64,000 bases of DNA from an uncultured Colwellia sp. (GTDB lineage Bacteria > Pseudomonadota > Gammaproteobacteria > Enterobacterales > Alteromonadaceae): the NCBI GenBank assembly GCA_913049915.1, contig CAJWZC010000008.1:1-64000 (forward strand). The letters are read 5' to 3'. Under the pieces are notes generated by a model, which saw only the letters and a program-made list of their open reading frames with translations, did no database searches and was not told the origin of the DNA. Position numbers and translations under genes: made by a program. Positions 22,165-32,117 of this stretch are shown here, in pieces (position 1 is the stretch's first letter; each line of letters starts with the position of its first letter).

Positions 22165-22706
22165 TATTTCCTCTTATCTTTTGCTTTGTAGCCACTTTGC
22201 AAAGTTACTACTTTGTAAAAATGCTGTAATGACTCATTTAATTTAGCTGTCTGGCGGATAGTTCTTTAGAAGTATCTCACTAATGCTTTATATGCTGCGC
22301 AGTTTAGCATCGACCAGCCTTTTGATCTATGCGCTAAGTCAACACGCCTAAAATAATTAAATGTCAGTGAATCAATAATAAAATCGCTTAAAAATATTAA
22401 AGTTCAATTTATTTTACTTTTTTTTAAAGAGGTTAATTTATGCTTGATTTTTACCAATGAATATCGAATCAATAGGTTAGCAGCACATACTTGTACGACT
22501 AGTTTACTACGAAAAAAATCGTGGAGTTTATGCTCTACTAAAGTTCTTGCGATGGTAAAAAGGCTTTGCTATAAAATGCCTGCGCTAAAGAAAAACAATA
22601 ATAAAAATAAGAACAAAATAGCTAAAAACTAAAAATAATAATAAAAATATAGCTAATAAGTAATAATAAGAAGCTTGGTAACAAGACCATAATGCGAGCA
22701 TTTCTG

Positions 22707-22736
22707 GCCTTTCTCTTTTGAGAAAGGCTTTTTTAT
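22707..22736 (+). terminator. Strong intrinsic terminator with no clear upstream protein gene
   Basis: GCCTTTCTC-TTTT-GAGAAAGGC then TTTTTT. Confidence 0.8.
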
Positions 22737-22821
22737 TTGTGCAACGCATCATATTTCAATAAGTAACCTCTATAAATAATCTCAATAATCATGTTAAGGT
22801 AAACTATCATAAAAATTTACC

Positions 22822-23370
22822 ATGGAGTTAACCGTGAAATTGTCAATTATATCCCTATCTGTCTCACTTACACTAGCTAGCTTAACCTCAATTTCAGCTG
22901 TTGCTATCGACTTAGGCGCTCTTACTAAATCGTCAACTGAGCAGCTTAAAAAAGTAGCTAAAGATGCCGGTGTACCATTAGAAACAAATACTATGATCGA
23001 ATATACCGCTAAGCAGTTAAACTTATCTGAAGATACAGTGACTGCAAGTTTTGGTTCACTACTAAAAGTAGCACAAGATAATTTATCTCAAGAAAACTTT
23101 GCTTTAATCAGTAAAGCAGTACCTGATGCGCAAAACTATGTAGACAAAGCCCCTGAAGTGGTTAAATCATCAATGAGTTCTTTATTTTCGAGTGCTGGTG
23201 ATTCCGGAAAGAAGGCTGAAAGTGTCGACTATTTAAATTCGGCCTTTGAACAGTTAGGTATCTCAAGTGAAAAAGTACCTGGGTTAATAAACAGCTTTAG
23301 TGGTTATTTAGATAAAAGTGGTTATAAGGAAGCTTCTGCAATGCTAAAAAAAGGTTTAGGCTTCTTTTAA
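22822..23370 (+). CDS. DUF2780-like secreted protein
   Basis: Signal peptide; MLKKGLGFF C-terminus typical of DUF2780/VcgC-type proteins. Confidence 0.6.
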   Translation: MELTVKLSIISLSVSLTLASLTSISAVAIDLGALTKSSTEQLKKVAKDAGVPLETNTMIEYTAKQLNLSEDTVTASFGSLLKVAQDNLSQENFALISKAVPDAQNYVDKAPEVVKSSMSSLFSSAGDSGKKAESVDYLNSAFEQLGISSEKVPGLINSFSGYLDKSGYKEASAMLKKGLGFF

Positions 23371-23453
23371 CAGCATTTTACTATTGATGGCAACGGCGGC
23401 GATGATGCCGCAGCCATCAATACTAGCGTTATTTACACTGTACTCGCTGAATA

Positions 23454-23792
23454 TCATTTTTTGTCACAAGTTGTAGACTTATTGGGTGGAAATATCCACA
23501 CTACCTTACCTTGTATTTGAGATTTCCCTATAGGACCTAACTTTTCAATTGGTACGCTGTTTTTATGGTGCCCTTTAAGCCAGAGCAAACCGTTTTTATC
23601 CACTTGCGCTAATGACTTAACTAGATAGCCATAGCGAGGATGAAACACCTTAAGTAAACTCCCCTCTTTTAAGTTAAATACTTTTAGCCAAGGTACAACA
23701 AAAACATAACTATTTTCAGGTATCCTCGGCGACATGCTCACTCCGGTTACTTTACAAAAGTGGAATCCTAACATAATGTTCTCACCAATCAA
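23454..23792 (-). CDS. sodX: Nickel-type superoxide dismutase maturation protease (S24/S26 family)
   Basis: VTGVSMSPRIPENSYVFVVPW signal-peptidase-like active-site Ser; adjacent to sodN. Confidence 0.8.
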   Translation of the reverse strand: MIGENIMLGFHFCKVTGVSMSPRIPENSYVFVVPWLKVFNLKEGSLLKVFHPRYGYLVKSLAQVDKNGLLWLKGHHKNSVPIEKLGPIGKSQIQGKVVWIFPPNKSTTCDKK

Positions 23793-23798
23793 AAGCGA

Positions 23799-24302
23799 CT
23801 AAGACTGTAATTTAGGATAAACCAACGTTTCTGCTGGTGGATAAGGACAGACAGCAGTATACGTAGTGACTTGCTTAGTTGCCCAGAATATTTCAGCGAA
23901 GCGATTTACTTGCTGTAGTAATGTCAACGCAGCATCCCTATTGATATGCTGTTTTGCATTTGAACTTGCTAACATGATGTTATGTACTAACTCATGTAAC
24001 TCTGGATATTGCTTAAGTTGTGACGCTTTTATGTAATCGCCCCATATTATATTTATTTCTTCTTTAACTTTAACACCATGTATTTCTTTTTGATTAACTA
24101 ATCGTAAAAATTGCGCTTGTTCATCCAAGCTCAGTGATGACTTAGCTTTTAGTTCATTTAGTAAATCCACCATACGAATGATGGTTAATGAAGCAATTTG
24201 AGCACTAATAGGATCATAAATTTTACAAGGGATGTCGCAGTGTGCCATAACAACAGGAAAGTTAAGTCTTTTGTCTAATTTCGCAAGAATATTATAAAGC
24301 AT
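23799..24302 (-). CDS. sodN: Nickel superoxide dismutase precursor
   Basis: Leader MLYNILAKLDKRLNFPVVMA then HCDIPCKIYDP, matching the Ni-hook HCxxPCxxYDP. Confidence 0.93.
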   Translation of the reverse strand: MLYNILAKLDKRLNFPVVMAHCDIPCKIYDPISAQIASLTIIRMVDLLNELKAKSSLSLDEQAQFLRLVNQKEIHGVKVKEEINIIWGDYIKASQLKQYPELHELVHNIMLASSNAKQHINRDAALTLLQQVNRFAEIFWATKQVTTYTAVCPYPPAETLVYPKLQS

Positions 24303-24327
24303 AATTATCTCCTTCTATATTATCTAC

Positions 24328-24516
24328 TCAATTTTTTGGAGCAGTAATTTCTTTAAATACCACAACAACAGCAGCAACAATAACGGGTACTAACCACAAT
24401 AAATGCACCAAACCTGAGCCAGCCGCACTATGATCATGCCCAGGGTGTGCAAACAATGGGTTACTCAGTAGTAGTACCCATAAGGCAAAAAGAAAGACTA
24501 TTTTTTTCATCATCAT
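24328..24516 (-). CDS. 62-aa His-rich small membrane protein in Ni-SOD operon
   Basis: Signal/TM segment, HPGHDHSAAG motif, second hydrophobic segment; between sodN and upstream gene in same orientation. Confidence 0.7.
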   Translation of the reverse strand: MMMKKIVFLFALWVLLLSNPLFAHPGHDHSAAGSGLVHLLWLVPVIVAAVVVVFKEITAPKN

Positions 24517-24535
24517 ATCCTTAATAGTATGTAAG

Positions 24536-24964
24536 CTAATGTATTACCGGCTGGTTAGCATTGACAGCCATTTCCATTTTTTTCAGTGAAGACAAACAAC
24601 CATCACAAGCGGGGTACTTCTTGCTAAACGCCAGCAAAGGAATTAAGGTTAATTTTAGGGTACGTAGTGCAATAAATTTTAGATCATCACTGTATTGAGG
24701 TTTTTGTGATAACTCATACATACGTTGATGGGGTATTTGTAAATACTGGAAAGCCATTTTAGGCTGCCCCTGTTGTTCATACAAAACCGCCAAGTTATGA
24801 AAGGCACTAATCCATGCCATTAGCAGGTTGCTATCTTTAATGTCAGCACACCATTGTTGCTCTAAGCACTCAATCGCTTGGTGATAATATTCCTCAGCTA
24901 ATGGCAGATCGAGTTTGTTAAAACTATCGTTGCCCTTTAATAAAAGTAATTGCCAAACTTCCAT
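24536..24964 (-). CDS. TPR-like / DUF2753-like protein, first gene of Ni-SOD operon
   Basis: Helical repeats NDSFNKLDLPLAEEYYHQAIECLEQ...AFHNLAVLYEQQGQPKMAFQYLQ; directly behind Fur box. Confidence 0.65.
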   Translation of the reverse strand: MEVWQLLLLKGNDSFNKLDLPLAEEYYHQAIECLEQQWCADIKDSNLLMAWISAFHNLAVLYEQQGQPKMAFQYLQIPHQRMYELSQKPQYSDDLKFIALRTLKLTLIPLLAFSKKYPACDGCLSSLKKMEMAVNANQPVIH

Positions 24965-24986
24965 ACACTCCTACCCTAACAACACA

Positions 24987-25005
24987 AATGATAATGATTA
25001 TCATT
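24987..25005. promoter_or_regulatory. Fur box
   Basis: AATGATAAT-G-ATTATCATT perfect 9-1-9 palindrome, 22 bp upstream of 24964 start. Confidence 0.85.
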
Positions 25006-25125
25006 CTAGTAAATTAAATTGATAGTGTAAAGATATTATTTGCTAATTAACCGCTAACACTATATTTTGAGCAATCTTCCTAAGATCCTCCAAATTTAAC
25101 CTCGTTAACGATAAAGAGCTCATTT

Positions 25126-25602
25126 ATGAATGCACCGCAACGCGACATTACTTTAAGATTTTTAGCCGAACCCCAAGATGTCAATTTTGGTGGAAAAGTG
25201 CATGGTGGTGCAGTGATGAAATGGATCGATTTAGCCGCTTATGCCTGTGCTGCTGGTTGGAGTGGTCGTTACTGTGTTACTGCCTATGCTGGTGGTATTC
25301 GGTTTATTGCTCCTATTCATGTTGGCAGTTTAGTTGAGGTAGAAGCTAAGGTAATTTTTACCGGTAATTCTTCAATACATATTGCCTTAGAAGTTAACGC
25401 CTGCGACCCTAAATCACTAAACCGTCGCTTAACTACGCACTGTATTGTAATCATGGTTGCCGTTGATCAAAATGGTCAATCAGAACGTGTTCCACAGTGG
25501 ATTCCTGAAACAGAAGCAGATAAGAAACAACATGAATCTGCGGTAAAATTGATGGAAATGCGTAAACAAATAGGTGAAGAAATGCAGATCTTTGTCGAGT
25601 AG
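25126..25602 (+). CDS. Acyl-CoA thioesterase (hotdog, YciA-like)
   Basis: DVNFGGKVHGGAVMKWIDLAAYACAAGWSG. Confidence 0.85.
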   Translation: MNAPQRDITLRFLAEPQDVNFGGKVHGGAVMKWIDLAAYACAAGWSGRYCVTAYAGGIRFIAPIHVGSLVEVEAKVIFTGNSSIHIALEVNACDPKSLNRRLTTHCIVIMVAVDQNGQSERVPQWIPETEADKKQHESAVKLMEMRKQIGEEMQIFVE

Positions 25603-25799
25603 TACCTAAAGTCGCTATGTAAAAACGTCTCTGGTAGTTATTACTTAAGGAGATTCAGCTATTCAGTCAACCTAGCTTTACTCAATCAATAATCGTTCAG
25701 TGTGAAGGTTACTTTCAAGATAAAACTGGGTCCTGACTAAGAAACAACCAAAAACAAGAAAATTAGGCTAGCTGATTAACTAAAAACTGGCCACTTCCT

Positions 25800-27059
25800 C
25801 TATTCATCCTTATTCACTTCAACTAAAGCTTTCAACTGTGTTTTAACATCAATCCACTGTGCCATATATTGAGTACTTTTATGATGATGGTGATTAAGCA
25901 TGCCACCAATGAAGTTATTTTTTCTGTGCTTATCAAGATTAGTTTCTAGCTGTGATAAGCAATTGGCTAACTCTGTTAGAATGCTTTCTTGTTGATACAT
26001 TAACTGAGCATTTTGTTGCCCTAAGTCACTGGCAGTTTGCCAAGACTTTTCTTCTTGATAGAGTTTTACCGCAGCATCTGCAATAGCTTGTGGGTCATTG
26101 ACTATTGCGCCAGCCCAAGGTAAATCAGTTTGCATACTTTCTGCGCCAATATCAGTGGTAACTGATGGGGTCTGGCAATACATAGCCTCGGCTAACTTGC
26201 CTTTTATGCCTGCCCCGAAACGTAGTGCTGCTAAACAGACTTTCGCGCTTTGCATAGCAAGTACCGCATCATCAACCCAACCTTTCACTAAAAACCCTGA
26301 TTTTTCATCATGCAAGTCAGTCGCTTTTGGTGGTGGATAAGCGCCATAGATGTTCAGCTTGGCATTAGGCAGTTGTTTACGTATTAGTGGCCATACTTGC
26401 TGTTTAAGCCATAATACTGCGTCCCAGTTAGGGGCATGGCGAAAATTACCTATTGCCATAAAATCTTCGCGTTGTTGATAACTCGGGTTTACTTGTGTTA
26501 ACTGAGCTTGACTTAACATAAAGGGACAATAGTGAATTAAGCTACTATCGACTTTAAATAAGCGTTGTAATAATTCCACTTCAGTACTTGAGATCATCAA
26601 ACTAATGTCTGAACGAAATATCGAGGCAACTTCACGCTTAGCCATATCACTGGTGAGCAAGTCGTCATCGGTGATATCACGTTTTTGTTTATAAGCTTGA
26701 TGACGAGCATTACGTAAACAAAATAAATCTTCGGTATCTAAAATACGTATCGCTTGTGGGCATTGTGCACTAACGCGCCAGCCGAACTGCTCTTCCATCA
26801 TAAAACGATCAAACATTACCATAGCGGGTTGTAGATTTTTAATGAAGTCATCAAAGCTGGTGCAATTGAGACTGATATTTTCAACGGTAATATTTAAAAC
26901 AGGTAAATCAACCATATGCTCTGTTTGTTGCGCAGGGCTGACAAAGGTAATCTGATAACTTTGTGCTTGAAAGAAATGGATTAACTGCATCATACGGCTA
27001 CCTGCCGCTGAAGAATTAGGCTCTGGCCATACATAGCCAATAATTAGAATTTTTTTCAT
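25800..27059 (-). CDS. Glycosyltransferase (group 1-like)
   Basis: PEPNSSAAGSRMMQLIHFF; C-terminal GAGIKGKLAEAMYCQTPSVTTDIGAE. Confidence 0.75.
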   Translation of the reverse strand: MKKILIIGYVWPEPNSSAAGSRMMQLIHFFQAQSYQITFVSPAQQTEHMVDLPVLNITVENISLNCTSFDDFIKNLQPAMVMFDRFMMEEQFGWRVSAQCPQAIRILDTEDLFCLRNARHQAYKQKRDITDDDLLTSDMAKREVASIFRSDISLMISSTEVELLQRLFKVDSSLIHYCPFMLSQAQLTQVNPSYQQREDFMAIGNFRHAPNWDAVLWLKQQVWPLIRKQLPNAKLNIYGAYPPPKATDLHDEKSGFLVKGWVDDAVLAMQSAKVCLAALRFGAGIKGKLAEAMYCQTPSVTTDIGAESMQTDLPWAGAIVNDPQAIADAAVKLYQEEKSWQTASDLGQQNAQLMYQQESILTELANCLSQLETNLDKHRKNNFIGGMLNHHHHKSTQYMAQWIDVKTQLKALVEVNKDE

Positions 27060-27267
27060 GTGGATATTTTACTTTAAAGCTTACTGATAAAGCTAATAGT
27101 TAAGACGACTATTTATCGTATGAATTTAATAGTTACTACCTAACCAAAGCTTAAGGTAAATCTAAAATAGCTAAAAAAAACCACCAGTAAAAAATTACCG
27201 ATGGTTTTATATGTTCTAGTATGAGCTGTATAGCTAAAAATACTTAACTAACACAAGTAATCATTAA

Positions 27268-28059
27268 CTAGTGAGCTGCGTGATCGTGACCATCAGCTTT
27301 TGGTGCAGATACTGCATCAGCTTTTTGAATTTCTAATAATTCAATTTCAAACTGTAGTACTGAGTTACCGGGAATACTTGGTGGGTTACCGTTAGGACCG
27401 TACGCTAAGTCTGAAGGGATAGTGAACTTATACTTAGCACCTAGAGGCATTAATTGTACGCCTTCAGTCCAACCTTTAATTACACGGTTAAGTGGGAATA
27501 CTGCTGGCTCTCCGCGTTCACGTGAACTATCAAATGTATCACCACTTAAGAACGTACCTACGTAATGTACTTTAACAGTATCAGTTGCTAAAGGTGTATC
27601 ACCTGCGCCAGCTATTAATACTTCATATTGAATACCTGATTCAGTTACTATAACGCCATCTTTTTTAGCGTTGTCTGCAAGAAAATTAGCACCGTCAGCT
27701 AGGCTAGATTCAGAAGCGGCAATTGCTGCTACTTGCTGTTTTTCTTTCATACTAGCATCAAGGTTCATCAATAACGCTTGGATTTCTTCTTTTTCAATAA
27801 CAGCTTTACCGTCAATGCTGTCTACAAAACCTCGTACGATAAGCTCTTTATCTAATGTTAAACCTAGTTTGTCATGCTCTTCTAAGTTACGTTGCATGTA
27901 CATACCAATTGAGGCACCTAAGCCGTAGGCTTGTTTTTGCACTTCAGTATCTAATACTGGTGCTTTAACTTCTTCAACCGCTTTTTCGTTACAACCAACA
28001 ACGGCAACTAGCGCAAGTGCTACTAGGGTAGGTTTAAACAATTTCATTAATATCTCCAC
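27268..28059 (-). CDS. FKBP-type peptidyl-prolyl isomerase lipoprotein
   Basis: Lipobox VVGCNE; KVHYVGTFLSGDTFDSSRERGEPAVFPLNRVIKGWTEGVQLM; His-rich tail DGHDHAAH. Confidence 0.9.
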   Translation of the reverse strand: MEILMKLFKPTLVALALVAVVGCNEKAVEEVKAPVLDTEVQKQAYGLGASIGMYMQRNLEEHDKLGLTLDKELIVRGFVDSIDGKAVIEKEEIQALLMNLDASMKEKQQVAAIAASESSLADGANFLADNAKKDGVIVTESGIQYEVLIAGAGDTPLATDTVKVHYVGTFLSGDTFDSSRERGEPAVFPLNRVIKGWTEGVQLMPLGAKYKFTIPSDLAYGPNGNPPSIPGNSVLQFEIELLEIQKADAVSAPKADGHDHAAH

Positions 28060-28218
28060 TTAAACAATACAATTGGAGGATTCCCCAATTAAAAACTAAA
28101 AAACTGTGATGTTACCTTTGAAAATTTAACTTTTCATTTTTAGTAAAGATAACACTAAACAATTTCAAAAAAGAACTTATACTAACGATAAATGCGCAAA
28201 TAAAAAAGTATTAATATT

Positions 28219-29202
28219 TTGTTAAATTGTAATTGGATTTTTCCAGTCATTTTATTGACCACTCTCGCTGCTTGTAAGCCTATTACGCAAGAGCCTATTA
28301 AGCGCTGGCAACAGTCTACACAAGGCGCCTATGCGGGTCATATTTCTAGTGATGCCAAATTCTCAGTAGTGTCTTCTATCCATCATGGTTTAAGTGTTTG
28401 GGATTTAACTAAAAATAAACGACTGTATAACTGGTCACAAGAACAAAACACCAGTGACAATTTGGTACTATCTATTGATATTAGTGATAATGCTAGCCAT
28501 GTGTTGACCGCTAATAAAGATAATTTTGCCCTGTGGAACTTACAATCAGGTAAATCTGAAGGTTATTGGAAAGTGCGAGAATCTCACATTAGAGATATTG
28601 CTATAAGCAACGGAGGTGATTACTTACTTATCGGAAAAAGTAATGGTACCGTGGTACATGTCACCGTTGATACAGGCAGACGGTTAGAGTTTTTAGGCCA
28701 CAAAGAGAAAATAAACTCGGTAGATATGTTACCCAATGGCCGTGTGGCTATCTCGGGTGGTAACGATTTTACCGCCTATGTTTGGGATACTCAATCGGGG
28801 CAAGTAGTTTATCAATTTAATCATAGCTCACGCGTATCAAAAGTCGCATTAGATGCCAAGGCTCGCTATGCCTTTTCTGCTGACAGTATGAAAGATGCCT
28901 ATATTTGGGATTTAACAACCGGTAAACGTATTAGCCGCCTGCAAGGTACAAAACGTCATGAAGTTTTCAGCACTGTACGTTTTTCTTCTGATGGCAAAAC
29001 ATTAATCACCGGAGCAGCGACCAGAAAAGTCAGTATTTGGGATATTTCCACAGGTAAACGCCTATCACATTGGTTTGTTACACCTAAAGAAGCAAAAAGA
29101 CCTACCGGAGCGGTTGTGTATAGTATCGCATTTGGCGATAATAATGATCTATTAACGATAAGCTCATCAGGATATGTTGAATCATGGCCAATAACGAAAT
29201 AA
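28219..29202 (+). CDS. WD40-repeat lipoprotein-like
   Basis: Repeated SVDMLPNGRVAISGGNDFTAYVWDTQSG-type repeats; TTG start. Confidence 0.8.
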   Translation: MLNCNWIFPVILLTTLAACKPITQEPIKRWQQSTQGAYAGHISSDAKFSVVSSIHHGLSVWDLTKNKRLYNWSQEQNTSDNLVLSIDISDNASHVLTANKDNFALWNLQSGKSEGYWKVRESHIRDIAISNGGDYLLIGKSNGTVVHVTVDTGRRLEFLGHKEKINSVDMLPNGRVAISGGNDFTAYVWDTQSGQVVYQFNHSSRVSKVALDAKARYAFSADSMKDAYIWDLTTGKRISRLQGTKRHEVFSTVRFSSDGKTLITGAATRKVSIWDISTGKRLSHWFVTPKEAKRPTGAVVYSIAFGDNNDLLTISSSGYVESWPITK

Positions 29203-29453
29203 CGCTCAGTGCACACGGCACCAATGCTAACTATATTCAACGACTCGAAGGTCGTGTTGACGATTTAGAGTCACGCAATGTTTTTCAAGACGATGTTATT
29301 GATCAATTAAGTGAAGAATTAGCTGCCCATCAGCATGAAATTTCAGAGCTGAAACATCAAATTCAATTAGTCGCCAATCGTATAAAAGATGCAGGTACCT
29401 TGTCGAGTGACAATGATAATGACAATATTGAGCCACCACCACCGCATTACTAA
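29184..29453 (+). CDS. slyX: SlyX family protein
   Basis: RLEGRVDDLESRNVFQDDVIDQLSEELAAHQHEI coiled coil, ...PPPPHY C-terminus. Confidence 0.88.
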   Translation: MANNEITLSAHGTNANYIQRLEGRVDDLESRNVFQDDVIDQLSEELAAHQHEISELKHQIQLVANRIKDAGTLSSDNDNDNIEPPPPHY

Positions 29454-29728
29454 GTATGTTAAGTAACCCAAGACCTAGTTGGTTTGTTTTTCGCAGATGC
29501 AGCTCGTATTGAGGCTGCTCAAACATATCAGTAAGACTCTCTACCCTATTTCGACATGTATGTCGCTAGCCTACCTCTTTGATTTTACATAAAAAATCAT
29601 TACTGTACCTTTCGCTAAAATAACAACTCAACTAAGATAAATCAGTTTACTTAGTGTTATTAAATAGCATGTTAACAAGCGTTTGGCTAAATAAAAAATA
29701 ATTTCAGGCGAAATTCACGTATCCGCTA

Positions 29729-29932
29729 TTAAGGTTTAAATACACCAATCACTTGTTCATTCTCACGAACAACCTTTTCAACATGTGCTTCTGTTTGTAC
29801 CATTTGTTCGCCGCAACTCACACAAGTCACTTTTTCTACGCCATTTTCTTTAGTCAGTGCCATCGTGTCCATTGCTTTACATTTAGGACAGACAGCGCCA
29901 GCGATAAATCTCTTTTTTAGGGCTTTACTCAT
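29729..29932 (-). CDS. YheV family zinc-ribbon protein
   Basis: KRFIAGAVCPKCKAMDTMAL...CVSCGEQM. Confidence 0.85.
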   Translation of the reverse strand: MSKALKKRFIAGAVCPKCKAMDTMALTKENGVEKVTCVSCGEQMVQTEAHVEKVVRENEQVIGVFKP

Positions 29933-30134
29933 AGTTATCTACTACTTATTATTAGGCTCTGCTGTTCTTCGCCTATTTTATTTTCAACAGGTAAGTTCAA
30001 CAAGCACGACATTAAATCCAGAATTATCGCTATTTTACCTTGAATAGTGGTCATAGGAAAAGCGACAATGTATTAGTATTTTTTTAGTGGGTATTATCTC
30101 TATCTCACTATGCCATTTTCCCGAGGAAGTACCA

Positions 30135-32060
30135 TTGATTATCGCCACAGACCTAAGTTTAGATAGAGGGGCTAAAAACCTAATAAAATCATCTAGCTTT
30201 ACCATACACCCTAATCATAAAGTTGGCTTAGTAGGCAGTAATGGTTGTGGAAAATCGTCTCTTTTCGCCGCCCTATTAGGTGATTTAGCTCCTGATTCTG
30301 GCGATTTAGCTTTACCGTCAAGCTGGGATATCGCCACCGTAAGACAAGAAACCCCTTCATTAGAACAAACGGCCCTTGATTACGTGATGGATGGTGATAA
30401 AGAATTTCGCCAATTAGAGCAAAAGCTTGAGCAAGCACGCATTACTGATAACGGTAACCTTGAAGCCACCCTTATCAACAAAATAGATACCATCAGCGGA
30501 TACAGTTTACCTGCCCGTGCTGGTGAGTTATTACATGGTTTAGGCTTTTTACAATCACAACTTGATAACCCAGTAAAAGACTTTTCTGGTGGTTGGCGCA
30601 TGCGCTTAAACCTAGCTCAGGCGCTAATATCTCGTGCTGACTTGTTATTACTCGATGAACCAACCAACCATTTAGATTTAGATGCGGTTATTTGGCTACA
30701 ACGCTGGTTAAAACGATTTACCGGTACCTTAGTGCTCATTTCACATGACCGTGACTTTCTCGATACAGTTATTGGTCAAATATTGCATATTGAGCACCAG
30801 CGCGCTAAATTATACACCGGCAACTATACCGCTTTTGAACGTCAACGCCGTGAACACTTAGCACAGCAAGACGCACAATTCCAAAAGCAGCAAAAAGAAG
30901 CAGCACATTTAACCGCTTTTGTTGACCGTTTTCGCGCTAAAGCAAGTAAAGCAAAACAAGCACAAAGTCGATTAAAACGTTTAGAGAAATTACCTGATCT
31001 AGCGCCTGCACATGTTGATAGTCAATTTACTTTCAGCTTTGCCGAGCCAGAAAGCCTGCCTTATCCACTTTTATCACTTAAAGAAAGTCAGTGTGGTTAC
31101 CCTAAATCTGACCATGGTGAACAAGCTATTATTTTAGATAGTGTCGGTTTAACATTAATACCGGGCAGTCGTATTGGCTTATTAGGTAGAAATGGCGCAG
31201 GTAAATCAACCTTAATAAAATCCCTTGCTGGTGAGCTTGCCTTACTTGGTGGTGAACGTTACTGCGCACAAGATTTAACAGTAGGTTATTTTTCGCAACA
31301 TCAATTAGAGCAATTGCATGCCCCCTCAAGCCCTGTAGATCATATTTTACGCGCTAAGCCTGCTTTAGGTGAGCCGCAAGCCCGCACATTTTTAGGAAAA
31401 TTTGGTTTTAGTGGCGACCAAGCGTTGTCACAAGTTTCGACTATGTCCGGTGGTGAAAAAGCACGTTTAGTATTGGCGTTGATTGTATTAGAAAAACCAC
31501 AGTTATTACTACTTGATGAACCCACCAACCATTTAGATTTAGAAATGCGCCAAGCACTCGTGATGGCACTACAAGACTTTGGTGGCGCGATCATTTTGAT
31601 TGCCCATGACAGGTTCTTATTAGAGTCATGTGTTGATGAATTTTATCTTGTTGCCAACGGCCGAGTAAGTGATTTTAGTGGTGATATTGATGATTACCAG
31701 CAATGGCTTAATGATGATAAAAAACAAGCAATAAAATCGATTAAAACTGACCAACAAAACGGTGATAAAGGATTAGATAAAAAACAACTTCGCCAGCAGC
31801 AAGCCGAGCTAAGAAGAAAATCAGCGCCTTTACGCAAAGAAGCTGATAAATTAGAGAAAAAGGTGCATGTGTGGCAAGAAGCTTTAACTAAGCTTGAAGC
31901 TTTATTAAGTGACAGTGATATTTACCAAGCAGAGCGTAAAGCAGAATTGACCGACTTACTTAAAAAACAGGCTAAATTGAAAGGCGATATTGAAGAAAAT
32001 GAAATGCTTTGGCTTGAACTAGCCGAAGAGATTGAAGAAATGATGTCAGTCACTGATTGA
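30135..32060 (+). CDS. ABC-F ATPase YheS
   Basis: Two Walker A sites (GSNGCGKSSLF, GRNGAGKSTLI), two LLLLDEPTNHLDL; TTG start at 30135 behind GAGGAAG preferred over 30087. Confidence 0.88.
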   Translation: MIIATDLSLDRGAKNLIKSSSFTIHPNHKVGLVGSNGCGKSSLFAALLGDLAPDSGDLALPSSWDIATVRQETPSLEQTALDYVMDGDKEFRQLEQKLEQARITDNGNLEATLINKIDTISGYSLPARAGELLHGLGFLQSQLDNPVKDFSGGWRMRLNLAQALISRADLLLLDEPTNHLDLDAVIWLQRWLKRFTGTLVLISHDRDFLDTVIGQILHIEHQRAKLYTGNYTAFERQRREHLAQQDAQFQKQQKEAAHLTAFVDRFRAKASKAKQAQSRLKRLEKLPDLAPAHVDSQFTFSFAEPESLPYPLLSLKESQCGYPKSDHGEQAIILDSVGLTLIPGSRIGLLGRNGAGKSTLIKSLAGELALLGGERYCAQDLTVGYFSQHQLEQLHAPSSPVDHILRAKPALGEPQARTFLGKFGFSGDQALSQVSTMSGGEKARLVLALIVLEKPQLLLLDEPTNHLDLEMRQALVMALQDFGGAIILIAHDRFLLESCVDEFYLVANGRVSDFSGDIDDYQQWLNDDKKQAIKSIKTDQQNGDKGLDKKQLRQQQAELRRKSAPLRKEADKLEKKVHVWQEALTKLEALLSDSDIYQAERKAELTDLLKKQAKLKGDIEENEMLWLELAEEIEEMMSVTD

Positions 32061-32117
32061 TTTTTCACCTACACTTAAATCGACTAATCTATAGTTACAG
32101 CCAGAAAAGGAAATATT

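Noticed and set aside
22600-22680. AT-rich AATAATAAAAATA tract as a repeat array or CRISPR-like element
   Set aside because: Simple low-complexity sequence with no regular unit or spacers.
30087-30134. Upstream extension of YheS ORF
   Set aside because: No homology in MGIISISLCHFPEEVP; TTG at 30135 has a GAGGAAG SD and gives the conserved (M)IIATDLSLDRG start.
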